Assembly: GCF_031846165.1 (NCBI RefSeq)
Contig: NZ_JAVRIE010000001.1
Location: 186,001-250,000 of the forward strand
Direction of reading: 5' to 3'
Length of the DNA stretch: 64,000 bases
Origin: Glaciecola blandensis
GTDB taxonomy: Bacteria > Pseudomonadota > Gammaproteobacteria > Enterobacterales > Alteromonadaceae
In this document: one piece after another, positions 19,138 through 28,014 of the stretch
How positions within the stretch are numbered: position 1 is the first letter of the stretch
Layout of the letters: each line of letters starts with the position of its first letter
Translations under genes and position numbers: made by a program
Notes under the pieces: generated by a model
What the model was told of the DNA's origin: nothing
Seen by the model: the letters and a program-made list of their open reading frames with translations, nothing else
Databases searched by the model: none

Positions 19138-19523
19138 ATTGCCTCCCTCTCTTCTTCCCTAATTTAATTATTTCAAACAATCTCATTAACCAAAGATAAG
19201 GTATTGATTAGAATGGTTCGTGTTGTAATGATTATTATAGGTATCTTTAGGGGTTTATGCCAGTTTTGAGCTATTTAAAGGTTATGTTGTTTGATTTTAT
19301 TGTTTGAGTTGTAACTAATGTGTGGTTTGGCATTTGATGAAGTGATACGCGCTCGGAAAGAATAGCGAGTCAGCTTTGATGTAAAAATATTTCTATATAT
19401 GGCAGCGTAGTAATGTCATAATGACATTAAGAATACCCGCAAACTTGGCTCAAATAATGGTCTCTAATAAAGCCTATTTTAGCTCAGTAATATTTTTCAA
19501 TAAACGACTGGATTTTTACGTAA
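19138..19523. other. Divergent intergenic region, PRC-barrel gene / phosphatase gene
   Basis: 386 AT-rich bases serving as upstream region for both neighbours. Its one clear structure is the inverted repeat at 19411-19429, listed separately. I looked for a cobalamin riboswitch because btuC follows the phosphatase gene, but saw no B12-box-like motif. No gene seen. Confidence 0.5.
19411..19429. repeat. Perfect 9-1-9 palindrome upstream of the phosphatase gene
   Basis: TAATGTCAT, one A, ATGACATTA: 9-base arms in perfect dyad symmetry, centred about 104 bases before the phosphatase start. The size and spacing fit a dimeric regulator site, but no candidate regulator lies nearby. Confidence 0.45.
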
Positions 19524-19994
19524 GTGTCTGAAAAAAATAAAATAAACTCAGTTTTGTTCGTTTGTCTTGGCAATATATGTCGTTCACCAACTGCTGAGGG
19601 TGTATTCGCGCACAAAGCGCGACAAGCAGGCTTACCTATAAAAGTTGATTCAGCAGGTACTGCTGGCTTCCACGACGGGGCGGCACCAGATAAACGCTCG
19701 CAAGAAGTAGCAACGAAAAAGGGCTATGACTTATCAAAATTGAAGTGTCGCAAAGTAGTAGAGAGCGATTTTAGTCAATTTGATTATATTATGGCTATGG
19801 ATGAAGCCAACCTGCGCGACCTAAAACGTAAATGCCCAAGTGAACATCAGCATAAGATTCGCTTATTTTTAGATTACGCGAATGCCGGATTTAGCGAGGT
19901 GCCAGACCCTTACTACGGCGGCAAAAGAGGCTTCGAATTAGTATTAGACCTTATTGAGCAAGCAAGCGAGGGCTTGTTACAAAAGCTCAAATAA
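19524..19994 (+). CDS. Low-molecular-weight protein-tyrosine phosphatase
   Basis: 156 residues. The catalytic P-loop Cys-x5-Arg is at Cys14-Arg20 (VCLGNICRSP), and the general-acid Asp lies in VPDPYYGG near residue 133. Cytosolic; no signal peptide. It removes phosphate from tyrosine or small aryl phosphates. Members near polysaccharide genes counteract tyrosine kinases (Wzb type), but no kinase or capsule genes are in this window. The start is GTG with a poor ribosome binding site. btuC begins 37 bases downstream. Confidence 0.92.
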   Translation: MSEKNKINSVLFVCLGNICRSPTAEGVFAHKARQAGLPIKVDSAGTAGFHDGAAPDKRSQEVATKKGYDLSKLKCRKVVESDFSQFDYIMAMDEANLRDLKRKCPSEHQHKIRLFLDYANAGFSEVPDPYYGGKRGFELVLDLIEQASEGLLQKLK

Positions 19995-20031
19995 GATGCT
20001 CTAGGAGACGCCCATTACATCTTCAGAACAA

Positions 20032-21003
20032 ATGCGAAGTAGACCGCTCATTGGGGCGCTCGCATTTTTACTTATGAGTAGTTTTGTATTTTTGAGCGCT
20101 GATGGATTTTCTTATTTATCAGATCCCGTTGAACTGCACATATTGCTCCAAATTAAGCTTCCCGTTTTGTTCACCGCTATCTTGGTTGGAGTAGCAATTG
20201 CACTCAGTTCAGCGACTTTGCAAGTTCTGTTAAGAAACCCATTAGCCGACCCCGGCATAATAGGAATAAGCGCAGGAGCAAGCTTAATGGCTGCTGTGGT
20301 ATTACTGACGGGGTCAATCACGCTTAGCTCTACCCAATGGGCGAGTTTGAGTTATTACATGCTCCCTTTGGCCTGTTTTGTTGGTGCAATGATTTCTAGT
20401 TTTTTAATCTTTGCCTTAGCGCGAAAGTTACAAGCTTCAATGAGTTCGGTGATCTTAGCGGGTATTGGTATCTCCACCATTGCGGGCGCAATCATTGGGT
20501 GGTTATATTTGTATGCGCCACCACAATCAATTAAAAACCTTAGTTTTTGGCTAATGGGTAGCTTGCACAATACCAATTACATTAGCTTATTATTCGCTGC
20601 ACCTCTCATTCTTATCCCTGCAGTGCTTTTAATGCTACAAACTAGCAAACTTAATTGGCTTTATTTGGGGGCATCAGCAGCACAATTAAGAGGCTTAGAG
20701 CCGAAGAAATTTGAAAGAAACGTACTAATACTGTGCGCTTTATTGATCGGAACAAGTGTATCTATTGCTGGCAGCATTGCTTTTATTGGCCTGCTCATAC
20801 CGCACTTTGTCAGGCAATTTTGGGGCCACGATAATCGAATTGTTATGCCAATGGCAGGTCTTCTAGGGGCTGGTTTGCTGATCTTTACCGCGAGCATTAA
20901 TGAGTGGGTATTTGAATTTATTGTGCCAGTTTCCATGTTGACCGCCAGTATCGGCGGCCCGCTATTTATTTATAGTCTGCTTAAACAGCAGCGCCTTCAC
21001 TAA
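20032..21003 (+). CDS. btuC: Vitamin B12 ABC transporter permease
   Basis: FecCD-family inner-membrane permease, 323 residues against 326 in E. coli BtuC, with about ten hydrophobic helices. Conserved NPLADPGIIGISAGASL and GLLIPHFVRQFWGHDNR (the ATPase-contact loop) are present. B12 rather than iron specificity is inferred from its length and from the BtuD-type ATPase 3.5 kb downstream; no periplasmic BtuF or receptor BtuB gene is in the window. The ATG at 20032 has no ribosome binding site, whereas an in-frame ATT at 20014 has AGGAG 6 bases upstream. Its 3' end overlaps glpK on the other strand by 23 bases. Confidence 0.85.
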   Translation: MRSRPLIGALAFLLMSSFVFLSADGFSYLSDPVELHILLQIKLPVLFTAILVGVAIALSSATLQVLLRNPLADPGIIGISAGASLMAAVVLLTGSITLSSTQWASLSYYMLPLACFVGAMISSFLIFALARKLQASMSSVILAGIGISTIAGAIIGWLYLYAPPQSIKNLSFWLMGSLHNTNYISLLFAAPLILIPAVLLMLQTSKLNWLYLGASAAQLRGLEPKKFERNVLILCALLIGTSVSIAGSIAFIGLLIPHFVRQFWGHDNRIVMPMAGLLGAGLLIFTASINEWVFEFIVPVSMLTASIGGPLFIYSLLKQQRLH

Positions 21004-22480
21004 ACGCTAAAGTTGCATCAACCGCTTTTTGCCATTGAGAAAGAAGGGTAGTGCGAATCCCTTGGTCAATACGTGGACTAAAAGTATTTTCAATTTGTTT
21101 ATGACTCATAATGTCTTCTAGGTTTTTATATAAACCCAGTTGTAAGCCGGCTAAATATGCTGCGCCTATTGCTGTGGTCTCCATATTTTTTGGGCGTTGA
21201 ATATCAACTTGAAGAATGTCGGACAAGAATTGACACAACCAGTCATTAGCAACCATTCCACCATCAACTAATACTTTTGATGATGCAATCCCATCACTTG
21301 CCATCGCTTGCTGTAAATCATAGGTTTGATAGCAAACGGCTTCAAGCGCTGCGCGAGCGAAATGGGCTTGTGAAGTGCCTCTCGTCATGCCATATAAACT
21401 TGCTCTTGCATCGGGATTCCAGTGCGGGGCGCCTAAACCTGCAAAGCCTGGAACGAGGACGACGCCATGGTCATAGTCTAATGATTCAGCTAATGCTTGG
21501 CTTTCTTTTGCATCATTGATCACTCCTATGCCGTCTCTTAACCACTGAATGTTCGCTCCAGCAGTAAAGATGGACCCTTCTAATGCGTAGGTTGTTTTGC
21601 CATTAATAGTGTAACCGATGGTTGTGAGTAATTTATGCTGAGAGTTTAAGGCTTTGTCTCCAGTATTTAAGAGCGCGAAACAGCCCGTGCCATAGGTTGA
21701 TTTTAAATCGCCTGGGTTAAAGCAACATTGACCAAACAGGGCGGCCTGCTGATCACCTGCAACGCCAGCAATAGGAAGTGACTTTCCGAATAGATTAGCT
21801 TGGGTAGTACCGAAGTCGTCAGCACATTGTAAGACTTCTGGTAGCACTGACTCAGGCACATCAAAAAGTGCTAATAGATCTTTATCCCATTTAAGATCAT
21901 GAATATTAAATAGGTTTGTTCTTGAAGCATTGGTTGTATCGGTGACATGTTTTTTGCCACCAGTGAGACGCCAAATCAAGAAGCTGTCGATAGTGCCGAA
22001 TGCTAATTTACCTTGCTCAGCCAATGCGCGTGCTCCGTCAACTTCATCAAGCAACCACTTTACCTTGGAGGCTGAAAAGTAGGGGTCTAACAATAGACCC
22101 GTTTTAGCCGTGACTGCAGCTTCCTTGACTTTAATACTGTTACAGAAAGCCGAGGTGCGGCGGTCTTGCCAAACGATAGCATTATAAATCGCTTGTCCTG
22201 TTTCACGATCCCAAACCAGGGTTGTCTCTCGTTGATTGGTGATACCAATTCCGGCAACCATCACGCCTTGTTCCTGTGCTTGATGAATGGCATCTTTACA
22301 CGTTTCTACTGTGGTTTTCCAAATCTCTTCAGGGTCGTGCTCCACCCAACCATTGTTTGGATAAAACTGAGTAAATTCTTTCTGAGATGTTGCTACCTTC
22401 GTACCGTCCAAGTTAAAAACGATTGCTCTTGTGGAGGTGGTTCCTTGGTCTATGGACAGAATACCTTGCTGGCTTGACAT
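20981..22480 (-). CDS. glpK: Glycerol kinase
   Basis: Phosphorylates glycerol with ATP to glycerol 3-phosphate. 499 residues, family length. FGGY-kinase marks: LSIDQGTTSTRAIVFN at the N-terminus, GITNQRETTLVWDRETG, the glycerol-binding WQDRRT, and GTGCFALLNTG and TTAIGAAYLAGLQLG in the ATP half. It is divergent from glpD across about 320 bases, so the two catabolic genes share a control region. Its 3' end runs into the 3' end of btuC on the other strand. Confidence 0.97.
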   Translation of the reverse strand: MSSQQGILSIDQGTTSTRAIVFNLDGTKVATSQKEFTQFYPNNGWVEHDPEEIWKTTVETCKDAIHQAQEQGVMVAGIGITNQRETTLVWDRETGQAIYNAIVWQDRRTSAFCNSIKVKEAAVTAKTGLLLDPYFSASKVKWLLDEVDGARALAEQGKLAFGTIDSFLIWRLTGGKKHVTDTTNASRTNLFNIHDLKWDKDLLALFDVPESVLPEVLQCADDFGTTQANLFGKSLPIAGVAGDQQAALFGQCCFNPGDLKSTYGTGCFALLNTGDKALNSQHKLLTTIGYTINGKTTYALEGSIFTAGANIQWLRDGIGVINDAKESQALAESLDYDHGVVLVPGFAGLGAPHWNPDARASLYGMTRGTSQAHFARAALEAVCYQTYDLQQAMASDGIASSKVLVDGGMVANDWLCQFLSDILQVDIQRPKNMETTAIGAAYLAGLQLGLYKNLEDIMSHKQIENTFSPRIDQGIRTTLLSQWQKAVDATLAFSEGAAV

Positions 22481-22800
22481 GCGGACATCCTATTTGTTTT
22501 TTTTATTAAGATAAGCAGAATTTTAAACGCTTGCAACTGACAAACGATTTATCGATGGCACTTCGTTGTATGTTATCAAGGCTTGAAAGAATAATAAATC
22601 ATATATATCATATTTACATGATACTTAAATGATTCGTCAGCGAAATTTCTACAATGTACCGATATTGTTCGATAAAAAATGCTTTTTTTGTCACAAAAAT
22701 AAACACTTTAGAAATAAAGTACGTATGATTAAAGCGAGTAATGACGTAATCTTAAACGTTTATGAAAGCGTCTTCAATGAAATAGGGTATGGAAGGAAAT
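22481..22800. promoter_or_regulatory. Divergent glpK/glpD control region with GlpR-like half sites
   Basis: About 320 AT-rich bases between divergent glpK and glpD. TGTTCGATA at 22666-22674 equals the left half of enterobacterial GlpR operators (the TGTTCGATAACGAACA type), and ATTCG-TCAG-CGAAAT at 22632-22646 has similar dyad symmetry. These are the likely repressor sites, but no glpR gene is in the window. No promoter could be fixed with confidence, and no gene is seen. Confidence 0.4.
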
Positions 22801-24450
22801 ATGATTCTTCGAGAAACCAATATAGACAAGCTCTCCGCTGAAGTATTTGATGTGCTTGTGCTCGGTGCCGGCATTAATGGTGCTGTATCTGCGGCTTCTC
22901 TTTCGCGAAAAGGGGCCAGCGTGGCGATGATTGATAAGGGGGATTTTGCAGGCCACACCTCATCTAACTCATCGAATTTGGCATGGGGTGGTATTAAATA
23001 TCTAGAAAACCATGAATACCTGCTAGTGAATAAACTATGTAAAAGTCGAAATCATTTGATGAGAAGCTATCCATCGACAGTTCAAGAGATACGCTTTTTA
23101 ACGACACTGCAAAAGGGTTTTCGATTTCCTGCTTGGTTTGTGTTTATCGGGACCTTTTTATATTGGCTAATGGGGCGCTTTTTTACGCAAGCACCTCAAT
23201 TTCTATCTTCCGCAAAAATAAAAGCCTTAGAGCCGGCTATTGATGTCTCCAATGCTCAAGGTGGATTTGAGTATTCGGACGCATTTTTACACGATAATGA
23301 CGCACGCTTTGTTTTTAACTTCGTGCGCAGTGCTATGGATAATGGTGCAATAGTTACAAATTATGTTGGCGCTGAGAAAAGTGAGAAGGTCGATGGCATT
23401 TGGCATACTCAAGCGATTGATCAAGAAACTGGGCTGGCTTTCACAATTCGGTCAAAGTCAATTATTAACGCTTGCGGTCCAATGGTAGACCAATACAACG
23501 ATCAAGTTGAACAGAAAACCGAGCATCAGCATTTGTTCTCCAAAGGTGTTCATTTAATTGTTGATAAGCTAACGAAAGTCGACAAAGTTTTAGCCTTTTT
23601 TGCATCTGATGGTAGATTGTTTTTCGTTATCCCCATGGGGCAAAAAACCTGTTTGGGGACCACCGATAATCAAATTGAAGATCCACATCCTGAAGTGAGT
23701 GAAGCTGATCGCGACTTTATTTTGGATAACGTTAATGCTTTGTTGGATCTCGAGAAGCCATTAACGCGTGACGATATTATTTCTGAACGCTGTGGGGTGA
23801 GACCCCTTGCCGTGAAAGGTGGGCAGGGCGAAGCAGATTGGGTGCAACTATCCCGCAAACACGCCATTGATGTAAACAAAGAAGATAAATACTTAAGTGT
23901 ATTCGGCGGTAAATTGACCGACTGCATCAATGTGGGTGAAGAGATTGCTGATATCATTGAAGACTTGGGTATTTCGTTAAGTCATCGAGATGCAATTTGG
24001 TATGGTGAATCGGCAGCAAACATAAAGCAAGAATTTGAATATCGAGCTGCTTTGATTGGCCTAGACGATATGACGCCAAGTTATAGCTCAGAAAAACTCA
24101 CAACAAGACTGTGGCGAAGATATGATATTCACGCACTGCAAATATTAGATGAAATCCAACGAGATCCCACTCAAGCAGAGCAGTTGATGAAGAATGCTGA
24201 ATACCTAAGAGCGGAGGTGCACTACGCTGCAAGACGTGAGATGATTACTAAGCTTGAAGATTTCGTGCGCCGGCGTTCAAAAATTGAAATGGTATTACGT
24301 AAAACAGATATTGTGAACACGCCTGGGATGATTGAAGCCTGTGAGATTCTGTTTGGTGAGAAAGCGGCAGAAAAGCGCAAAGAATATATCGACAAGGTTC
24401 TTCAACAATATCCTGGGACGCCTGTTGCCGTTGCGGCAAATAACAAATAA
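22801..24450 (+). CDS. glpD: Glycerol-3-phosphate dehydrogenase (FAD, aerobic type)
   Basis: Membrane-associated flavoenzyme that oxidises glycerol 3-phosphate to dihydroxyacetone phosphate and feeds electrons to quinone. 549 residues. The FAD dinucleotide fold is VLVLGAGINGAVSAASLSRKG, and the family segment SSNLAWGGIKYLE follows. GTTDNQIEDPHPEVSE, ERCGVRPLAVKGG and FGGKLTDCINVGEEIAD mark the DAO core, with a helical C-terminal domain. An ATG 12 bases upstream (22789) is in frame, but GGAAGG precedes the ATG at 22801 more suitably. btuD follows 20 bases downstream. Confidence 0.93.
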   Translation: MILRETNIDKLSAEVFDVLVLGAGINGAVSAASLSRKGASVAMIDKGDFAGHTSSNSSNLAWGGIKYLENHEYLLVNKLCKSRNHLMRSYPSTVQEIRFLTTLQKGFRFPAWFVFIGTFLYWLMGRFFTQAPQFLSSAKIKALEPAIDVSNAQGGFEYSDAFLHDNDARFVFNFVRSAMDNGAIVTNYVGAEKSEKVDGIWHTQAIDQETGLAFTIRSKSIINACGPMVDQYNDQVEQKTEHQHLFSKGVHLIVDKLTKVDKVLAFFASDGRLFFVIPMGQKTCLGTTDNQIEDPHPEVSEADRDFILDNVNALLDLEKPLTRDDIISERCGVRPLAVKGGQGEADWVQLSRKHAIDVNKEDKYLSVFGGKLTDCINVGEEIADIIEDLGISLSHRDAIWYGESAANIKQEFEYRAALIGLDDMTPSYSSEKLTTRLWRRYDIHALQILDEIQRDPTQAEQLMKNAEYLRAEVHYAARREMITKLEDFVRRRSKIEMVLRKTDIVNTPGMIEACEILFGEKAAEKRKEYIDKVLQQYPGTPVAVAANNK

Positions 24451-24470
24451 ATTGTAAAAAGTAGGAATGA

Positions 24471-25274
24471 GTGAAGCCGACAGCCATGCTACAAGCCAGA
24501 AAACTCTGCTTACATAATCGCTTTGAGGATATCAATTTATCTTTGAATAGAGGCGAATGTTGGCACGTTTTGGGTCAAAACGGTGCAGGCAAAAGCTCCT
24601 TGTTCGATGTGTTGTCGGGGCTGACAGAGGCCAACGTTGGCGATGTCATCTATGATGGTAGGGCCTTAAGCGACATTAGTATTAGTGAGCGGGCAACGAC
24701 CCGAGCTTATTTACAACAAACCTATTCTCTAGCTTTCTCACTTAGCGTGTCAGAGTTACTCAGCTTTTATTTGGACCAATCTACACTATTTCAGCAGCAT
24801 ACGACTCCAAGCTCTATTCCAGATATTTTAGTGCCTACTGAGTTAGATGAAGCTCTTCATGTCAACGCCTTGCTCGATCGTCCTCTGAATGAACTGAGTG
24901 GTGGTGAGCAACAACGTGTTCATATTGCACGTGTTTTGCTGCAAGTGTGGCCAGCAATTCAACAAGGTGAAGCCATTCTTCTAATGGATGAACCCTTACA
25001 AAATCTTGATATTGCCTTTCAGGAGTCGGTACTCATTCTATTTAAGACATTGGTAGTCATGGGAAACTTGCTAGTGATGAGTGTTCATGACGTTAATTTG
25101 TCTTTGCGTTTTGCCGATAAGGTCCTATTGCTCAAGCAGGGGAAATGCCAAGCCAGTGGTGAGAACAAGGCGATGCTTACAGCCTCCGGTGTCACTGAAC
25201 TTTACGAATATCCCTTCGAATTGCTCCAGCTCAATAATAATATAGAAAAAACGTTTATTAGAAGACCAAATTAA
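24471..25274 (+). CDS. btuD: Vitamin B12 ABC transporter ATP-binding protein
   Basis: 267 residues, resembling E. coli BtuD across its length, including TTRAYLQQT and the short helical region. Walker A GQNGAGKSS (about residue 40), signature LSGGEQQRVHIARVLLQ, Walker B AILLMDEPLQNLD and the switch His in MSVHDVNLSL. It should energise B12 uptake with BtuC, encoded 3.5 kb upstream. The GTG at 24471 has AGGA just before it; an in-frame ATG at 24486 is the alternative. It lies 20 bases after glpD on the same strand, so it is probably read with a glycerol gene. Confidence 0.85.
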   Translation: MKPTAMLQARKLCLHNRFEDINLSLNRGECWHVLGQNGAGKSSLFDVLSGLTEANVGDVIYDGRALSDISISERATTRAYLQQTYSLAFSLSVSELLSFYLDQSTLFQQHTTPSSIPDILVPTELDEALHVNALLDRPLNELSGGEQQRVHIARVLLQVWPAIQQGEAILLMDEPLQNLDIAFQESVLILFKTLVVMGNLLVMSVHDVNLSLRFADKVLLLKQGKCQASGENKAMLTASGVTELYEYPFELLQLNNNIEKTFIRRPN

Positions 25275-25410
25275 AGATTGATATGGTAGTCTACACCCTT
25301 GTAAGCCTTTACTTAACGAAGTATTAGCATTGACAAGACAAGAATAAAAGAAGCGTAAGCATTTAATAGCATCACAATAAAAACATTTGAAACAGTAAAA
25401 AGGAAATACA

Positions 25411-26757
25411 GTGAGTCAATGGCAAGCCGATAGTTGGAGATCGAAACCTATTCTTCAACAACCCACCTATCAAGATCAAAAAGCACTTAAAGAGATAGAA
25501 GCAAAGTTAGCAAGCTATCCTCCTCTGGTTTTTGCCGAAGAAACACGCCAGTTGTTTAAACAATTGGGAGATGTTTGTGAAGGTAAGGGCTTCTTGCTAC
25601 AAGGTGGCGACTGCGCTGAGTCCTTTGATGAATTCAATGCACCAAAAATTAGAGATACGTTTAAAGTCATATTGCAAATGGCGATTGTACTGACTTTTGC
25701 TGGTCGTTGTCCGGTAACAAAAGTAGCCAGAATGGCAGGACAATATGCTAAACCTCGCTCTTCCGATAGCGAGACGATTAATGGCATTACCTTGCCTAGT
25801 TATCGCGGCGATATCATAAACGGTTTCGAGTTTACAGAAGCGTCAAGACAGCCAGATCCAAACAGACTAATTGATGCCTATCATCGCAGTGCTGCAACCT
25901 TAAATCTATTACGAGCCTTTGCTCAGGGTGGTTTGGCCGATTTACATCAGGTTAATCGTTGGAATATGGCATTTTTAGAGAGCAACCCTCTGAAAGAGCG
26001 TTACCAAGATATGGCAGACCGTATTCAAGACACCTTGTCGTTTATGGATGTGATAGGCATTAATTCACAGAGTAATAGTGCTTTGCATGAGACTTCTCTG
26101 TTTACGTCTCATGAGGCGTTGTTACTGAATTACGAACAAGCGCTTACCCGTATTGATACTCTGACTGGCAAACCATATAACTGCTCGGCACATATGTTAT
26201 GGATTGGCGAAAGAACGCGTCAGTTGGACCATGCTCATGTTGAGTTCTTTAGTGGTATCAACAATCCGATTGGAGTGAAAGTTGGTCCGAGCATGCAAGA
26301 AGATGAGTTGATACGCTTAATTGATGCCTTGAATCCAAATAACATTCCAGGGCGCTTAACCTTGATAACGCGCATGGGGGCCAATAATTTAGGTGATAAC
26401 TTGCCGCGCCTGTTGCGCCGAGTAAAAGCTGAAGGTCGCAATGTTGTGTGGAGCTCAGATCCAATGCATGGTAATACAATTACCTCATCCAGCGGATATA
26501 AAACCAGAAACTTTGATGCAATCCTAACCGAAATAAAGCAGTTTTTTGATGCGCACAAAGCGGAAGGAACGCATGCTGGTGGTATCCACCTTGAAATGAC
26601 CGGTCAACATGTTACCGAATGCACTGGCGGCGCTTACAAGATAGGTGATGATGACTTGTCTAAAGCTTATCAAACGCAATGTGACCCGCGCTTAAATGCT
26701 GATCAAGTATTGGAAATGGCATTCTTAGTCGCTGACCATTTGAAAAGCGCAAAGTAA
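25411..26757 (+). CDS. 3-deoxy-7-phosphoheptulonate synthase, class II
   Basis: Condenses phosphoenolpyruvate and erythrose 4-phosphate, the first step of the shikimate pathway. 448 residues, the plant/actinobacterial-like class II type rather than the 350-residue E. coli AroF/G/H class I. Marks: LLQGGDCAESFDEF (metal-binding Cys), VARMAGQYAKPRSS, HMLWIGERTRQLDHAHVEF, RMGANNLGDNLPRLL, WSSDPMHGNT and GGIHLEMTGQHVTECTGG. The start is GTG with AGGAA 5-8 bases upstream (aaaaggaaataca). It stands alone; no other aromatic-pathway gene is adjacent. Confidence 0.94.
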   Translation: MSQWQADSWRSKPILQQPTYQDQKALKEIEAKLASYPPLVFAEETRQLFKQLGDVCEGKGFLLQGGDCAESFDEFNAPKIRDTFKVILQMAIVLTFAGRCPVTKVARMAGQYAKPRSSDSETINGITLPSYRGDIINGFEFTEASRQPDPNRLIDAYHRSAATLNLLRAFAQGGLADLHQVNRWNMAFLESNPLKERYQDMADRIQDTLSFMDVIGINSQSNSALHETSLFTSHEALLLNYEQALTRIDTLTGKPYNCSAHMLWIGERTRQLDHAHVEFFSGINNPIGVKVGPSMQEDELIRLIDALNPNNIPGRLTLITRMGANNLGDNLPRLLRRVKAEGRNVVWSSDPMHGNTITSSSGYKTRNFDAILTEIKQFFDAHKAEGTHAGGIHLEMTGQHVTECTGGAYKIGDDDLSKAYQTQCDPRLNADQVLEMAFLVADHLKSAK

Positions 26758-26788
26758 GCAATATTCTTTTATTCCCGTTTTAACATAT

Positions 26789-26810
26789 GATTCCTGCGAA
26801 GGCAGGAATC
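26789..26810. repeat. REP-like palindrome, copy 1
   Basis: GATTCCTGC-GAAG-GCAGGAATC: 9-base arms around a GAAG tetraloop, 32 bases past the DAHP synthase stop. It is the first of three related palindromes in 280 bases, a typical small intergenic repeat that may also help end the upstream transcript. Confidence 0.7.
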
Positions 26811-26924
26811 TAGCCTCCCACAATGCCCTTAAAAATTAGTATTGCTTGAGTAGTGACAATTAAGTTTAAAGAAGCATCCGTCTGCTATGAGGCAGTTTCT
26901 TACCCGTCACCATCGCGAACCACC

Positions 26925-26953
26925 TACGTCATTACCGCGAAGGCGGTAACCTC
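26925..26953. repeat. REP-like palindrome, copy 2
   Basis: TTACCGC-GAAG-GCGGTAA (arms of 7), preceded by CCTACGTCA and followed by CCTCC. It differs from copy 1 at paired positions on both arms, so the hairpin is kept while the sequence changes. The flanks match those of copy 3 read on the other strand. Confidence 0.65.
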
Positions 26954-27037
26954 CAAAACAGCATAGTAATTAAAAAAACAGAATTATTTCAAAAATATAA
27001 AGCTAATGGCTATTGAAATATTTCTTGTGTGGCCTGA

Positions 27038-27070
27038 GATTCCTGCCTGCGCAGGAATGACGTAGGAGGT
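27038..27070. repeat. REP-like palindrome, copy 3 (inverted)
   Basis: ATTCCTGC-CTGC-GCAGGAAT followed by GACGTAGGAGG. Read on the minus strand the unit is CCTCCTACGTCATTCCTGC and onward, so it is inverted relative to copy 2. A pair of inverted REP-like units around a short spacer is common in such elements. Confidence 0.65.
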
Positions 27071-27223
27071 ATTGGCTATGACTCCTTGTGGGATGGCTTG
27101 CGACCTTCATCAATCGGTCAAGTCTGAGGCACTAGCGGACTGTTGATTTTTTGAGGTTAAAGTCCGCGAAGAGCGATAAAGGGAAGGTCACCACATTATA
27201 TAATTACCGTCGGCCAAGGTATT

Positions 27224-27919
27224 TTAAGCAACCACAATATTTCTACGCTTTTGGGCCGTTGGACTGATTTTTACCCATTTGAATAAAAACATAATAATGA
27301 CTTTAGTAATACCACTGGTAATCGCCAACACTAGCAATGGCCATCCTATGCTTAGCCCCATACTTAAAGCAAAAGCTATAGTCGAAATATCCATCATAAA
27401 GATGAATTGACTCATCTTTAAATCGACAGCACCTGTGCTACCTGAATTAATAATTAGCTTTATTTGGTGGTAATAACCTTGAGCTATCAAGATTGTTACT
27501 AAAACAATGATAGTTGTAGAAATATATTTTCCTTGATCGATTATTGTTTCACCGATAAATAATCCTGCGATAGCAATCAGCAAAGTTGCACAGGCTAAGC
27601 TAAAGGAGCTTTTAGAGTGGTTAGATTTTCGGTCTTGCCAAATTTCAAACAAAATAAACGCTACTAATAGCGAAGCAAGTAATCTCGGCCAGACTATATA
27701 GTGATTAAACGGTTCTATTGAATATCCGTATATAAAAAACGACAAATATGCCAAGTAGCTAACTGTAAATTGGTTTAATGATAAAAGTGCAGTTGGCCTT
27801 TCGCTTTCAATACCAGACTCTTTTCTCTTCCATATCGTTCTCAATTGAGAAAACACACCATACAAACTAACAATAATAAAAATCGTATTGATCGTTCCGA
27901 AAATATTATATGAATCCAA
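27224..27919 (-). CDS. Polytopic membrane protein, possibly PQ-loop/SWEET-like
   Basis: 231 residues with about six or seven hydrophobic helices. It has two half-repeats, each with Q or S at a loop after a first helix (GVFSQLRTIWKRKESG in the first, YHQIKLIINSGSTGAV in the second) followed by three helices. That layout suggests a PQ-loop type protein, as in SemiSWEET and related transporters, but similarity is weak and the substrate unknown. The frame has no internal ATG near its start. A TTG at 27919 with AGGTAAG upstream is preferred over a TTG at 27991, which would run the coding region through an operator-like palindrome. Clearly more AT-rich than its neighbours, so it may be acquired. 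Confidence 0.6.
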   Translation of the reverse strand: MDSYNIFGTINTIFIIVSLYGVFSQLRTIWKRKESGIESERPTALLSLNQFTVSYLAYLSFFIYGYSIEPFNHYIVWPRLLASLLVAFILFEIWQDRKSNHSKSSFSLACATLLIAIAGLFIGETIIDQGKYISTTIIVLVTILIAQGYYHQIKLIINSGSTGAVDLKMSQFIFMMDISTIAFALSMGLSIGWPLLVLAITSGITKVIIMFLFKWVKISPTAQKRRNIVVA

Positions 27920-27950
27920 ATTAATCTTACCTATTTTATCGTCACACGCC

Positions 27951-27966
27951 TTATTGTCGACAATAA
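27951..27966. promoter_or_regulatory. Operator-like palindrome, proximal copy
   Basis: A 16-base perfect palindrome, TTATTGTCGACAATAA, 32 bases upstream of the preferred start of the minus-strand membrane protein gene. The TTGT-N2-ACAA core fits GntR/FadR-type operators (T.GT, then AC.A). Its core is repeated exactly 62 bases away. Confidence 0.55.
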
Positions 27967-28014
27967 TAGGGGTAAATCGAATATATATCAATTAAAATAC
28001 TTTTTAAATTGATA

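Noticed and set aside
19138..20031. Cobalamin riboswitch before btuC
   Set aside because: No B12-box-like motif or matching fold found upstream of the phosphatase gene or between it and btuC.
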